Source: Clostridiales bacterium
GTDB taxonomy: Bacteria > Bacillota > Clostridia > Saccharofermentanales > Saccharofermentanaceae
Assembly (NCBI GenBank): GCA_017511005.1
Contig: JAFWLP010000019.1
Coordinates: 1-64,000 of the forward strand
Length of the DNA: 64,000 nucleotides
Reading direction: 5' to 3'
Below, piece by piece: positions 1 to 7,876 of this stretch (positions are counted from its first letter, which is position 1; every line of letters begins with the position of its first letter). Both the position numbers and the translations under genes were made by a program. The notes below the pieces were generated by a model, which saw only the letters and a list, made by a program, of their open reading frames with translations, had not been told where the DNA came from and made no database searches.

Positions 1-3
1 CAT

Positions 4-79
4 TGGTGGAAACTACAGGGCTCGAACCTGTGACCCTCTGCTTGTAAGGCAGATGCTCTCCCAGCTGAGCTAAGCTTCC
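4..79 (-). tRNA. tRNA-Val (anticodon TAC)
   Basis: The minus strand folds as a complete 76-nt cloverleaf: acceptor GGAAGCT pairs with AGTTTCC (one G-T), anticodon stem TCTGC/GCAGA encloses loop CTTACAA giving anticodon TAC, and the T arm carries GGTTCGAGCC. The 3' CCA is encoded. It lies downstream of the metG-tatD run on the same strand. Confidence 0.97.
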
Positions 80-171
80 GTTAGCCACACCTTTATTCAA
101 AGCGCGAATGAATTATAAAACAAATACCGAAGATATGTCAACAACGAATTTGCAAAAAATCCGAAGAAGTA

Positions 172-645
172 TTATTTCAGCGAATAATACATGTACAGAT
201 AACCCTCGCCGTCGCCCTCAAGAGTAATGATATACACGATATTCTTGGTCGAATCCTGCTCAAGAGGAACACCGAGCACCCAGATAAATGAATCCGTTCT
301 CGGGTTCGGCCTTACCGATACCTTCTCCATAACATCGGCTTCGTACTGCTTATACTGATTATAATCGAAGAGCTGTCCGCTGCCGCCGTATGTCTCGGCT
401 ATGCTGATAATATAGTGATCCGTCTTTCCGTCCTTGATCCTGAGCTTGGCCTCATATCCGCCCCGCATAAAGAGAAAACCGTATTTGTTCATCTTTACGA
501 TCTCAAGGTTCTGGTCCTCGCTTACAGGAAACTGGTTGGTCCTCGCGAGCAATGCGCTGTTCCTGTCATAGACAAATCCGGCGATAAGGACGATGACCAG
601 GATCACCGTGACAACGATCAATATCAAATCAGTCTTTTTCTGCAT
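172..645 (-). CDS. Small membrane-anchored protein of unknown function
   Basis: I do not recognise a family. The 157-residue product has one N-terminal membrane helix (about residues 7-27, rich in Ile, Leu and Val) followed by a soluble, probably extracytoplasmic domain of about 125 residues with mixed beta-type sequence and many aromatic residues near the end. The start is supported by GGAG nine bases upstream. The tatD stop is one base away from the ATG, so it is the third gene of a metG-tatD run and is probably co-transcribed and translationally coupled. No catalytic motif or lipobox is visible. Function is open. Confidence 0.8.
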   Translation of the reverse strand: MQKKTDLILIVVTVILVIVLIAGFVYDRNSALLARTNQFPVSEDQNLEIVKMNKYGFLFMRGGYEAKLRIKDGKTDHYIISIAETYGGSGQLFDYNQYKQYEADVMEKVSVRPNPRTDSFIWVLGVPLEQDSTKNIVYIITLEGDGEGYLYMYYSLK

Positions 646-646
646 A

Positions 647-1492
647 TCAGTTCACTCCGTATAGCTTCTTGCCGTTATCATAGGTTATTTGGGCTGCTTC
701 ATCAATAGTAACACCTTTTATCTCAGCGAGCCTGGCGCACACAAAGGCGACGTGACAGGGCTCATTTATGAGGCCTCTGTTGGGTTCGGGCGTCAGGTAA
801 GGACTGTCCGTCTCGATCACGATCCTGTCCCACGGCGTGTTAAGAGCCACCTCAGGTGTCTTTTTGTTGTTCTTAAACGTCAGCGGACCGTCAAAGCCGA
901 TATAGAATCCCATCTTTATCAGTTCCTGCGAAGCCTCCAGAGAACACGAGCAGCAGTGACACACTCCGGGAACGCCCCTGAGTCTCCCTTCCCTGTAAAA
1001 GCGTCTCAGGATGTCAAGACAGTCGCCGGTCGCATCCCTCTCGTGAAGGATAATGGGGATATCATATTCATAAGCCAGCTCAAGCTGCCTTGCGAAAACA
1101 TCCCTTTGGACGCTTCTTTCGGAAAGATCATAGTAATAATCCAGACCGATCTCGCCCAGTGCCCTGATCTTTTGCTCTTTACGGCTCTCCAGACAGCTTC
1201 TGAGGTACTTCTCAGTGTCATCTGTATATGTTTTCGCTTCGTGCGGATGAACGCCCACAGAGGCGTACAGCGTGACGCCTTCACAGCCGTCATACTTATT
1301 TGCCATCTCAACGGCTATCCTGCTCGTCTCTTCGCTGTCCGCAGGGATGAGAACGCTTGTAACACCGGAAGCCCTGCATCGCTGCAGGATATCTTCCGTG
1401 TTTGTGTTACAGGTCTCAAATCTCCTATCGTAAATATGCGCGTGCGTATCGAAAAACTGAGCACTGCCGCTGTAATAAACGGGTTCTCTCAC
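647..1492 (-). CDS. tatD: TatD family metal-dependent DNase
   Basis: TatD enzymes are cytoplasmic metal-dependent 3'-5' exonucleases / deoxyribonucleases of the amidohydrolase fold. The 281-residue product shows the family signatures: metal-binding FDTHAHIYD near residue 13, GEIGLDYYYD (Glu ligand) near 118, IILHERDA near 148, CHCCSCSLE near 178 where the family normally has HcFsg, and IETDSPYLTP near 226. It starts at GTG (1492) five bases after the metG stop without a convincing SD, which suggests coupling to metG translation. The metG-tatD pairing is common in Bacillota. The Cys-rich HCCSCS stretch is slightly unusual for the family. Confidence 0.93.
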   Translation of the reverse strand: MREPVYYSGSAQFFDTHAHIYDRRFETCNTNTEDILQRCRASGVTSVLIPADSEETSRIAVEMANKYDGCEGVTLYASVGVHPHEAKTYTDDTEKYLRSCLESRKEQKIRALGEIGLDYYYDLSERSVQRDVFARQLELAYEYDIPIILHERDATGDCLDILRRFYREGRLRGVPGVCHCCSCSLEASQELIKMGFYIGFDGPLTFKNNKKTPEVALNTPWDRIVIETDSPYLTPEPNRGLINEPCHVAFVCARLAEIKGVTIDEAAQITYDNGKKLYGVN

Positions 1493-1497
1493 TTGTT

Positions 1498-3438
1498 TTA
1501 CGAAATATCGGAACCGGGCAATACAGAATCGTCAAACTCGACAACGCGGTAACCGTCACCGTACTTGACGGATAAGATCATGCCGTTGCTCTCAAGGCCC
1601 ATCATTTTACGGGGCTCAAGGTTGACGATCATCGCAAGAGTCTTGCCGATCAGATCTTCGGGCTTGTAGTACTTAGCAATACCGGAGAGCACCTGTCTCT
1701 CGCCGAATCCGTCATCGACCTTGAACTTCAGGAGCTTGTCGGACTTTTCGACCTTCTCGCAGGAGATGACCTTAACAGCTCTGAGGTCCAAAGCTGCAAA
1801 GTTATCGAACTTCGTAAGAGGCTTCAAAGGCTCAAGATCCTTGCCCTTCTCCTCTTCTGCCGAAGGGAACATCTTATTTAGCTCCTCGATCTCCTTGTCA
1901 ATGTCGATCCTCGGGAAGAGGACTTCGCCCTTTGTAACCGTTACGTCAGCGGCAAGCGCGTGTCTTTCCTTCGAAGCTTCCCATGTCGTGTTGGCCTCAT
2001 CTGCGCCGATCTGCTCAAAGATCTTGGGTGATGTATGAGGCATTACGGGCTCCAAGAGGATTGCCACACGTCTGATGGCGTCAAGCAGATTGTAAAGGAC
2101 AGCTGCAAGCCTCGGCTTTGCCGTCTCGTCCTTCGCGAGCTTCCAGGGCTCGTTCTCGTCGATATACTTGTTGGCTCTTGCGATAACGCTGAAGATCTTT
2201 GCAAGGCCTTCAGAGAAACGCATAGTCTCGAATGTCTCTGATACGAAGTCAGGAAGCGCATCCAGCTGCTCGAGCAGGTCGTTATCGGCATCGGTGAATT
2301 CCTTGTCCTCAGGAAGAGTACCGTCAAAATATTTGATGACCATCGCCGTCGTTCTTGAAACAAGGTTGCCAAGGTCATTCGCAAGATCCGAATTGATCCT
2401 TGCGAACATCTGCTCATTGGAATAAGGGCAGTCTGAACCGAATACCATCTCTCTTAACAGATGATATCTGAGAGCGTCAACGCCGTATCTCTCGCAAAGC
2501 ACGAAAGGATCGATAACGTTGCCCTTTGACTTACTCATCTTTCCGCCGTCAAACGTGATCCAGCCGTGGCCGTAGATCTTCTTAGGCAGCGGTTCGCCCA
2601 ATGCCATGAGGAATGCAGGCCAGATGAGCGAATGGAATCTTACGATCTCCTTCGCCATTACGTGCATGTCTGCAGGCCAGTATTTCTCATAATCATCATA
2701 GGTATCGTTCATGAAGCCGAGCAGCGAGATATAGTTCGTAAGAGCGTCCATCCAGACGTAAACGTAGTGACCCTCGTCAAATGTAACCGGGATGCCCCAC
2801 TTAACGCTCGTTCTGGATACGCAGAGGTCCTGCAGACCGGGCTCGATGAAGTTATTGATCATCTCATTGACTCTGGACTTGGGTTCGAGGAAATTCTTCT
2901 CAGGATCGAGCAGGAGCTCCTTGAGCTTGGGACCAAACTCCGAAAGCTTGAAGAAATAAGCCTCCTCGGAAGCCTCCGTTACTTCTCTTCCACAGTCAGG
3001 GCACTTGCCGTCAACTAGCTGGCTCTCTGTCCAGAAAGATTCACAGGGTGTGCAGTACTTGCCCTTGTATTCGCTCTTGTAGATGTATCCATCCTTGTAG
3101 AGCTTTTCGAACATGTTCTGAACTGTCTTGATATGGTAATCGTCAGTAGTTCTGACATATCTGTCATACTTGATGCCGAGTGTTGACCAGAGTCTCTTGA
3201 AATTGGCAACGATATCGTCAACATAGGCCTTAGGGGTAACGCCCATCTCAATAGCCTTCTTCTCGATCTTCTGACCGTGCTCGTCTGTACCTGTGGAGAA
3301 CATTACATCATAGCCCTGCATTCGCTTCATTCTCGCGATAGCGTCGCATGCGAGAGTCGAATAGCAATGTCCGATATGCGGATTGCCCGACGGATAATAG
3401 ATCGGTGTCGTGATGTAGAATGTCTTCTTTTCTGCCAT
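1498..3438 (-). CDS. metG: Methionyl-tRNA synthetase with C-terminal tRNA-binding domain
   Basis: Charges tRNA-Met in the cytoplasm. The 646-residue product has the class I HIGH motif (PHIGHC near residue 20), a zinc knuckle made of two CxxC pairs (CTPC...CPDC around 128-147) and KMSKSKG (near 300). The last ~110 residues form the Trbp111/EMAP-type dimerising tRNA-binding domain (LRAVKVISCEKVEKSDKLLK, ending near SNGMILS). The ATG has GGAGG seven bases upstream, and a good sigma-A promoter lies about 50 bases further upstream. No T-box leader was seen in front of it. First gene of the metG-tatD-172..645 run. Confidence 0.97.
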   Translation of the reverse strand: MAEKKTFYITTPIYYPSGNPHIGHCYSTLACDAIARMKRMQGYDVMFSTGTDEHGQKIEKKAIEMGVTPKAYVDDIVANFKRLWSTLGIKYDRYVRTTDDYHIKTVQNMFEKLYKDGYIYKSEYKGKYCTPCESFWTESQLVDGKCPDCGREVTEASEEAYFFKLSEFGPKLKELLLDPEKNFLEPKSRVNEMINNFIEPGLQDLCVSRTSVKWGIPVTFDEGHYVYVWMDALTNYISLLGFMNDTYDDYEKYWPADMHVMAKEIVRFHSLIWPAFLMALGEPLPKKIYGHGWITFDGGKMSKSKGNVIDPFVLCERYGVDALRYHLLREMVFGSDCPYSNEQMFARINSDLANDLGNLVSRTTAMVIKYFDGTLPEDKEFTDADNDLLEQLDALPDFVSETFETMRFSEGLAKIFSVIARANKYIDENEPWKLAKDETAKPRLAAVLYNLLDAIRRVAILLEPVMPHTSPKIFEQIGADEANTTWEASKERHALAADVTVTKGEVLFPRIDIDKEIEELNKMFPSAEEEKGKDLEPLKPLTKFDNFAALDLRAVKVISCEKVEKSDKLLKFKVDDGFGERQVLSGIAKYYKPEDLIGKTLAMIVNLEPRKMMGLESNGMILSVKYGDGYRVVEFDDSVLPGSDIS

Positions 3439-3489
3439 GATGTTCCTCCCCGCGCGTGTATATTAATATTCTAAGCGCGTAATTAAATG

Positions 3490-3518
3490 ATTATAGTTAT
3501 TTGTGCGTTTGTTTTCAA
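3490..3518 (-). promoter_or_regulatory. Sigma-A promoter for metG
   Basis: On the minus strand, -35 TTGAAA (3513-3518), a 17-base spacer and a consensus -10 TATAAT (3490-3495). The leader to the metG ATG is about 45 nt, too short for a T-box. Confidence 0.75.
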
Positions 3519-3559
3519 GAATGGGGGCGCGAATCTGATGCTTAACGCTATTTGAAGAG

Positions 3560-3652
3560 TTCAAATGTAACCCTGCGCTGTGCTTTTTGAGGTTTTCAAT
3601 TGTCAGCCCGCCCTCTGCGCTTTGTTTTTTCAACTACCACCCCGCATTTTAG
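3560..3652. repeat. Imperfect ~35-bp tandem repeat, about 2.5 copies
   Basis: Three consecutive units begin at about 3560, 3595 and 3629, each opening with TTCAA(A/T/C)TG-like sequence, then a C-rich core (ACCCTGCGC / GCCCGCCCTCTGCGC / ACCACCCCGC) and a T-rich tail. It sits in the 410-base gap between metG and the plus-strand gene at 3850 and has no coding potential that I can see. Confidence 0.5.
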
Positions 3653-3655
3653 TCA

Positions 3656-3693
3656 ACACTAGTGCACAAATCTTCATTTTCGTGCACTAGTGT
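3656..3693. repeat. Perfect 12-bp inverted repeat
   Basis: Left arm ACACTAGTGCAC (3656-3667) and right arm GTGCACTAGTGT (3682-3693) are perfect reverse complements around a 14-base spacer. No T-run follows on either strand, so it does not look like an intrinsic terminator. It could be an operator or a mobile-element end; it lies about 120 bases upstream of the -10 of the next gene. Confidence 0.7.
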
Positions 3694-3813
3694 CGCTTAT
3701 CTTTGGGGGTCTTAGTGCATTTTCAAGTTTTCCCGAAAATTGAGACCAGTCTCAAAATGTCCCTCTCAGTCTCAATCTGTCCCCAAAAACTGTTTTCGAG
3801 CAAACCAGGGCTA

Positions 3814-3819
3814 TATAAT
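3814..3819 (+). promoter_or_regulatory. Likely -10 box for the 3850 gene
   Basis: A consensus TATAAT (in CTATATAATC) lies 36 bases before the ATG at 3850. The -35 position holds only a weak TGTTTT, so an activator or an alternative arrangement is possible. Confidence 0.5.
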
Positions 3820-3849
3820 CCGGTCAAATGCATCAGGAGGACACCCGAT

Positions 3850-4635
3850 ATGACAAATGCAGTCTTAGACGTAATGCGTGCCCGTTATCGAGTGCTGATG
3901 CGTTCGATAGGCATGCTGGAAAAGCAATTGAACAAATATGGCACCGGCAGCATAAATATCAAACACCACAACGGTCGTCCGTATTACTATCTTCACACCG
4001 GAAACAAAGACAAATACCTTGGCAGAAATGACACTGAAGTCATCAGGCAGATGATCCAGAAGGACCTAATAAACAAAACTCTGACAGCGGCAAAAAACGA
4101 GGCCGAAGCCCTGAAAAGCAACATCATAGAATATCCCAAAAGAACTATGGAGGAAGTCTATGATTCACTCCCTGAAGACCGGAAACAATACGCTTCTCCC
4201 CTTATTCTCAGCAATGCGCAATACGCAAAGGAATGGCTCTCGATACCATTTAAACCGAAACCGCCCGCAAAGGATGCGCCGGAATTCTATACGATGAAGG
4301 GCGAGCAAGTAAAATCCAAGTCAGAGGTCATCATTGCTGACAGACTCTATGCAAAAGGCATACCGTACAAATATGAATGTCCGGTTCTTATAGGCGAAAA
4401 GGTTTTCCACCCGGATTTTACCATCTTAAGGCTCAGTGACAGAAAGATCCTTTATCATGAGCACTGCGGCAAAATGGGTGACTCAGGCTACGTAAACGAT
4501 ATGATTGGGAGAGTTAACGATTACGGCCGTACCGGGGTGTTCTGCGGTGACAGGCTGTTCTTCTCTTTTGAATCATCAGATCAGCCTATGGATATGAGCT
4601 GGCTTGATGATTTCATCGAAAAGAACTACAGATAA
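3850..4635 (+). CDS. Predicted PD-(D/E)XK-like nuclease-fold protein, unknown role
   Basis: A 261-residue protein. The start at ATG 3850 is chosen because AGGAGG stands nine bases upstream; an earlier in-frame start at 3703 has no ribosome site and would add an uncharged, unlikely leader. N-terminal half: helical and charged (MRARYRVLMRSIGMLEKQL, then KTLTAAKNEAEALKSN). C-terminal half: KSKSEVIIADRL, then FHPDFTIL, then YHEHCGKM and NDYGRTGVFCGDRL, an order like the E...PD...(D/E)xK nuclease core, although the last motif is EHC rather than ExK. Proteins of this type occur as lone hypothetical genes in Clostridia. It is the only plus-strand gene in the first 28 kb and is flanked by repeats at 3560-3693, so it may be acquired. 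Nuclease activity is inference. Confidence 0.75.
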   Translation: MTNAVLDVMRARYRVLMRSIGMLEKQLNKYGTGSINIKHHNGRPYYYLHTGNKDKYLGRNDTEVIRQMIQKDLINKTLTAAKNEAEALKSNIIEYPKRTMEEVYDSLPEDRKQYASPLILSNAQYAKEWLSIPFKPKPPAKDAPEFYTMKGEQVKSKSEVIIADRLYAKGIPYKYECPVLIGEKVFHPDFTILRLSDRKILYHEHCGKMGDSGYVNDMIGRVNDYGRTGVFCGDRLFFSFESSDQPMDMSWLDDFIEKNYR

Positions 4636-4704
4636 ATCTGGTGCTGCAGATCATTTTCACGGGACCGGTTTTCGCGATCCTGCATACACTTAATCCTGCA
4701 ACAA

Positions 4705-5523
4705 TCAACTTTCAGAAGCTATCTTATATGCTTCCTTCTTATTCATTCCCGTGTATTCTGATACCACGGCAGCTATATCCTTGGATGACATGCCCTTCTC
4801 CTTCAGCATTGCAATCAGATGCGCAGGATCTCCGCCCGCAGCGGATGATGTCTGTTCCAACGGTTCCAGACAGATGCAAAACTCGCCGCGGGGCTCGGTA
4901 GTCTTATAGTATTCGCGGCTCTCATCGACCGTCATTCTCAATACTTCCTCATACTTCTTGGTCAGTTCGCGGCACAGAGCGATTTTATGCGAGCCAAAGC
5001 CTGCTTCGCTTAACTCATCAAGGAGTTTTCTCAAACGGTGCGGAGCCTCGTATAACACGATCGTCTCACCGATCGAGGCCAGAGCTTTCAGCCGCTCGCG
5101 CCTTTTCGAGCCCTCCGACGGAAGGAATCCCTCAAAATGGAAATACCTGGTATCCAGTCCCGATATGCTCAATGCAGCCGTAACCGCCGACGGACCGGGG
5201 ATTACGCTGACTTCAATGCCGTTAGCGGCCGCAAGCGATGCAAGATCGGCTCCGGGATCACTTATCGCAGGCATTCCCGCATCGGACACTTCGGCGATAT
5301 TCAAACCCTGTTTGAGCATATCTATGATGCCGTTTCCGCTGGCAGCCTTATTATGCTCGTGGTAAGCGATGAGACGCTTTCCGGCAATTCCGAGCTGAGA
5401 GAGCAGGATTCCCGTAACTCTTGTATCTTCACACGCGATAACATCAACACTCCTGAGCACTTCGCATGCTCTGGGTGACATGTCATCGAGATTTCCGATA
5501 GGTGTTCCGACTAGATAAAGCAA
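4705..5523 (-). CDS. rsmI: 16S rRNA (cytidine-1402-2'-O)-methyltransferase RsmI
   Basis: RsmI uses S-adenosylmethionine to methylate the ribose of C1402 in the 30S decoding centre. The 272-residue product matches the SAM-dependent tetrapyrrole-methylase fold: N-terminal YLVGTPIGNLDDMSPRA, ACEDTRVTGILL, YHEHN, SDAGMPAISDPG near residue 80, and VIPGPSAV. Length is normal. It starts at TTG (5523), 13 bases inside the end of the upstream methyltransferase gene, with GAGGA just upstream, so the two are translationally coupled. The C-terminal tail ends in a small helical domain (MSSKDIAAVVSEYTGMNKKE) typical for the family. Confidence 0.95.
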   Translation of the reverse strand: MLYLVGTPIGNLDDMSPRACEVLRSVDVIACEDTRVTGILLSQLGIAGKRLIAYHEHNKAASGNGIIDMLKQGLNIAEVSDAGMPAISDPGADLASLAAANGIEVSVIPGPSAVTAALSISGLDTRYFHFEGFLPSEGSKRRERLKALASIGETIVLYEAPHRLRKLLDELSEAGFGSHKIALCRELTKKYEEVLRMTVDESREYYKTTEPRGEFCICLEPLEQTSSAAGGDPAHLIAMLKEKGMSSKDIAAVVSEYTGMNKKEAYKIASES

Positions 5524-6317
5524 TCGTCATGTTCCTCCTCATATATGTGAATGACTCTCTTCGTCAGAGCCGAAGACCCTTCCTCATTGATAAAGAGAGG
5601 AGGCAATACCTTGAACTCCGCAGAGGGCGAGCCTTTCTTTCCTGCGATAAGTGCCAGAAAAGCAGGCTTTGAAGCATTGGCGTGAACGGTAAGAAGTCTG
5701 ACAGGAGTCAGCTTGTATTTCTCATAAAGACCGAACACTTCCGGTACCCTGTCGGGGCATATGCACATCACCGCAAAGCCTCCGCTCGTACGGGTCCTCA
5801 GCGACTGTGCCCTGATAAAATCCTCCAGTCCGCCCTGCTCAGAAAAACGGGCTTTTGACTCATGCTCTGATTTAATGCCCGTATCCGTGACAGAACCTTT
5901 TGTTCCGTCATAGAACGGCGGGTTCATGAAGACGACATCGTAGGCCTTATTCCTGATCTCCGGCGGCAGTTCCCTCAGGTCGCAATTGTATGCGCAGATA
6001 CGGTCTTCAAGTTTATTGAGCCTGATGTTTTCGCAGAAGACCTTATACGCAAGCTCAACCAGTTCAACGCCGTCGATATGGGCATTTCCGCATCTTGCGG
6101 AAGCAAGCAGGGACACACCGCCTGTACCGCTTCCCAATTCAAGCATTTCGCAGGACTTGCCGGCGCGCGAAAACGAAGCGGCAAACCATGCAAGAAGAAC
6201 GCTTGCGGTATCAAGCTTATAACAGTCTTTATGCTGCAAAAGCTTTAACCCGCCGCGCCCCAGTTCCTCGGGCACGACAGTGTCGCCTTCGATATTTATC
6301 TTGAGATCATCATCCAT
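5511..6317 (-). CDS. tRNA1(Val) adenine-37 N6-methyltransferase-like protein
   Basis: A YfiC/TrmN6-type methyltransferase: predicted to methylate adenine in tRNA using SAM. Visible are the N-terminal GGLKLLQHKDCYKLDTASVLLAWF, the SAM loop LELGSGTGGVSLL, the acidic GVELVELAY and the catalytic MNPPFYDG motif (N-P-P-F) typical of N6-adenine methylases. I place the start at ATG 6317 (268 residues). A GTG 30 bases earlier (6347) is in frame, but it would lie at the expected transcription start of the promoter at 6354, so it would be leaderless. The gene is followed by an overlapping rsmI, a pairing found in many Bacillota. Confidence 0.88.
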   Translation of the reverse strand: MDDDLKINIEGDTVVPEELGRGGLKLLQHKDCYKLDTASVLLAWFAASFSRAGKSCEMLELGSGTGGVSLLASARCGNAHIDGVELVELAYKVFCENIRLNKLEDRICAYNCDLRELPPEIRNKAYDVVFMNPPFYDGTKGSVTDTGIKSEHESKARFSEQGGLEDFIRAQSLRTRTSGGFAVMCICPDRVPEVFGLYEKYKLTPVRLLTVHANASKPAFLALIAGKKGSPSAEFKVLPPLFINEEGSSALTKRVIHIYEEEHDDCFI

Positions 6318-6353
6318 GTCACCGCTCTCATTTTCCGTAAAACTCACAGTGAC

Positions 6354-6359
6354 ATTATA
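6354..6359 (-). promoter_or_regulatory. -10 box of the tRNA methyltransferase-rsmI pair
   Basis: Consensus TATAAT on the minus strand; the -35 region (TTTATT at 17 bases) is weak. Its position argues that translation starts at ATG 6317 rather than at the GTG at 6347. Confidence 0.45.
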
Positions 6360-6394
6360 CGCTTATGGAAGCACCGAATAAAACAGGCACGTTC

Positions 6395-6958
6395 CTAGTT
6401 ACCGGAAGTCTTTATCCGCTTCCAGTCTTCCCTGGTGATCACACTAACGTTGACATTGCGTTTCTCATGCATCATAGGGACGTCGACATTCTCCTTCTTC
6501 CCCTGAAAGGCGAATCCGATCTTTTCCTGGGCTCTCATGGACTTGGAATTGCCGTCATAGTAACCGCACCAGACCTTCTTCATGCCAAGGTCTTCAAAAG
6601 CGTGACGCAGGAGTTCTCTTGAGGCCTCAGGCATGATTCCCCTGCCCCAGAACGGCTTCCCAAGCCAGAACCCGAGTTCGCATTCATCATCGGCATTTGC
6701 AAGATCAGCGCGGCCTTTCAGTCTCAGCTCGATAGCCCCGATCGCTTTATTATCAGTCTTCAGGCAGATCGCATATGCCTCTTCGCCGTTCAGAACGTTC
6801 TCTATGACAAAGAGGCTTTCCTCAACGTTCTTATGCGGCGGCCATCCGGTGATAGGTCCGACATCAGGATCGGAAGCATATCTGAACATATCCTCAGCAT
6901 CGCCTGCTTCCCAGCGGCGAAGTATGAGTCTTTCAGTCTCGAGTATCTTTCCGGGCAT
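6395..6958 (-). CDS. GNAT family N-acetyltransferase (RimJ/RimL-like)
   Basis: Acetyl-CoA-dependent acetyltransferase of the RimJ/RimL type; the substrate may be a protein N terminus or a small amine and cannot be named from sequence. Family signs in the 187-residue product: ETERLILRRWEAGDAEDMF at the start, GAIELRL, ELGFWLGKPFWGRGIMPEASR (the acetyl-CoA pyrophosphate-binding loop, near 100-120) and SKSMRAQEKIGFAFQG. The ATG at 6958 has GGAG eight bases upstream; a GTG nine bases earlier overlaps that SD and is unlikely. It lies 13 bases after the end of the transporter/LytTR operon and may be its distal gene. Confidence 0.9.
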   Translation of the reverse strand: MPGKILETERLILRRWEAGDAEDMFRYASDPDVGPITGWPPHKNVEESLFVIENVLNGEEAYAICLKTDNKAIGAIELRLKGRADLANADDECELGFWLGKPFWGRGIMPEASRELLRHAFEDLGMKKVWCGYYDGNSKSMRAQEKIGFAFQGKKENVDVPMMHEKRNVNVSVITREDWKRIKTSGN

Positions 6959-6971
6959 AATAAGCACTCCG

Positions 6972-7436
6972 TTATTTGTTATATTTTTTCAAAGCCTCCT
7001 GCATCTTCTTATTCTCAGCTTTCTCCTCAAGACGCATCAGAAAGGAACTGAAAACGGCACAGACCGAGAACGATACAATGAATCCGATCCATGAACCCAT
7101 ATCATTGAGCGGGAACCAACCGAATACAGCCGCAAAGACCGTAGTCGTAACCATTATAACCGCGAAAAACAGTATATTGCGGACGATCAGCGGCATATTC
7201 TTAATCAGGATATCCGTATGGAACACATTGTCATCTATGGTAACTATTACGACCAGAACAAACAGTTCTATCAGCGTCTTTGTGGATAATCCCGTTGAAC
7301 CTAACGAGAAGAGGGTTGATACGCTCCCGGCCTCATTTCCGATTATAAGACTTATCGCAACAAAGATCGCGACAACGACACCGTAGATTGCAAACAGCTG
7401 ACTTATATAATTAAAAACTGTTTTCTTATCTTCCAT
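6972..7436 (-). CDS. DUF3021-type four-helix membrane protein
   Basis: A 154-residue protein with four predicted membrane helices (about 11-33, 57-72, 84-107 and 113-133) and a charged C-terminal coiled tail (RLEEKAENKKMQEALKKYNK). Small proteins of this shape, encoded directly after a LytTR regulator, belong to the DUF3021 group, and such pairs usually control a neighbouring ABC transporter. By analogy it could be a membrane partner that restrains the LytTR protein at 7436-7876. The ATG overlaps the LytTR stop by one base. Family assignment rests on topology and context more than on motif identity. Confidence 0.75.
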   Translation of the reverse strand: MEDKKTVFNYISQLFAIYGVVVAIFVAISLIIGNEAGSVSTLFSLGSTGLSTKTLIELFVLVVIVTIDDNVFHTDILIKNMPLIVRNILFFAVIMVTTTVFAAVFGWFPLNDMGSWIGFIVSFSVCAVFSSFLMRLEEKAENKKMQEALKKYNK

Positions 7437-7876
7437 TATCTTAACCCCAGCTTTCTTCTGAGTTCATCAGAATACATTCGCGAAACGACGATCTGCTCAC
7501 CGTTCTGCAAGGTGATCCTTATCTTGCGGTTAACGTCTGTCTTAAGACTTTTGATCTTTCTCAGATTCACGATGCTCTGCTTGCTTATGCGCAGGAAATC
7601 CCGCTCCACGAGTTCCTGCTCAAGCTCGTATAGCTTTAATTCCGACTCGTAGTTTTCGCTATTCGTATATACAAACGTTTTCCGGTCAACGGCTTCGATG
7701 TAAAGGATCTTATCCGTATCGAGAAGATAAGTCTCGTTATCTTTTCTCACGGCGATCTGCATGTCGATCATGCGCATCATCGCGACTATCCTCTCGATGT
7801 CGTTATTCAGATGCGGAGCTCTTATGATGACCTCGGTATCATCATACTTGCCGTCTATGTCAAGATTGATCTTCAT
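7436..7876 (-). CDS. LytTR-type DNA-binding regulator
   Basis: A 146-residue regulator without a receiver domain. Residues ~55-146 form the LytTR domain: KILYIEAVDRKTFVYT, then YELEQELVERDFLRISKQSIVNLRKIK (equivalent to the FxRihrsylVNl segment) and LQNGEQIVVSRMYSDELRRKLG. The first 50 residues are a short N-terminal segment seen in stand-alone LytTR regulators (LytTR/DUF3021 pairs). It overlaps the upstream permease gene by four bases and the downstream membrane gene by one, so all are made together. The likely binding site is the 21-bp-spaced direct repeat at 9505-9533 in front of the operon. Confidence 0.93.
   Translation of the reverse strand: MKINLDIDGKYDDTEVIIRAPHLNNDIERIVAMMRMIDMQIAVRKDNETYLLDTDKILYIEAVDRKTFVYTNSENYESELKLYELEQELVERDFLRISKQSIVNLRKIKSLKTDVNRKIRITLQNGEQIVVSRMYSDELRRKLGLR

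Noticed and set aside
689-1552. A 287-codon plus-strand open frame opposite tatD/metG
   Set aside because: It mirrors well-supported genes on the other strand and shows no family motifs or ribosome site.
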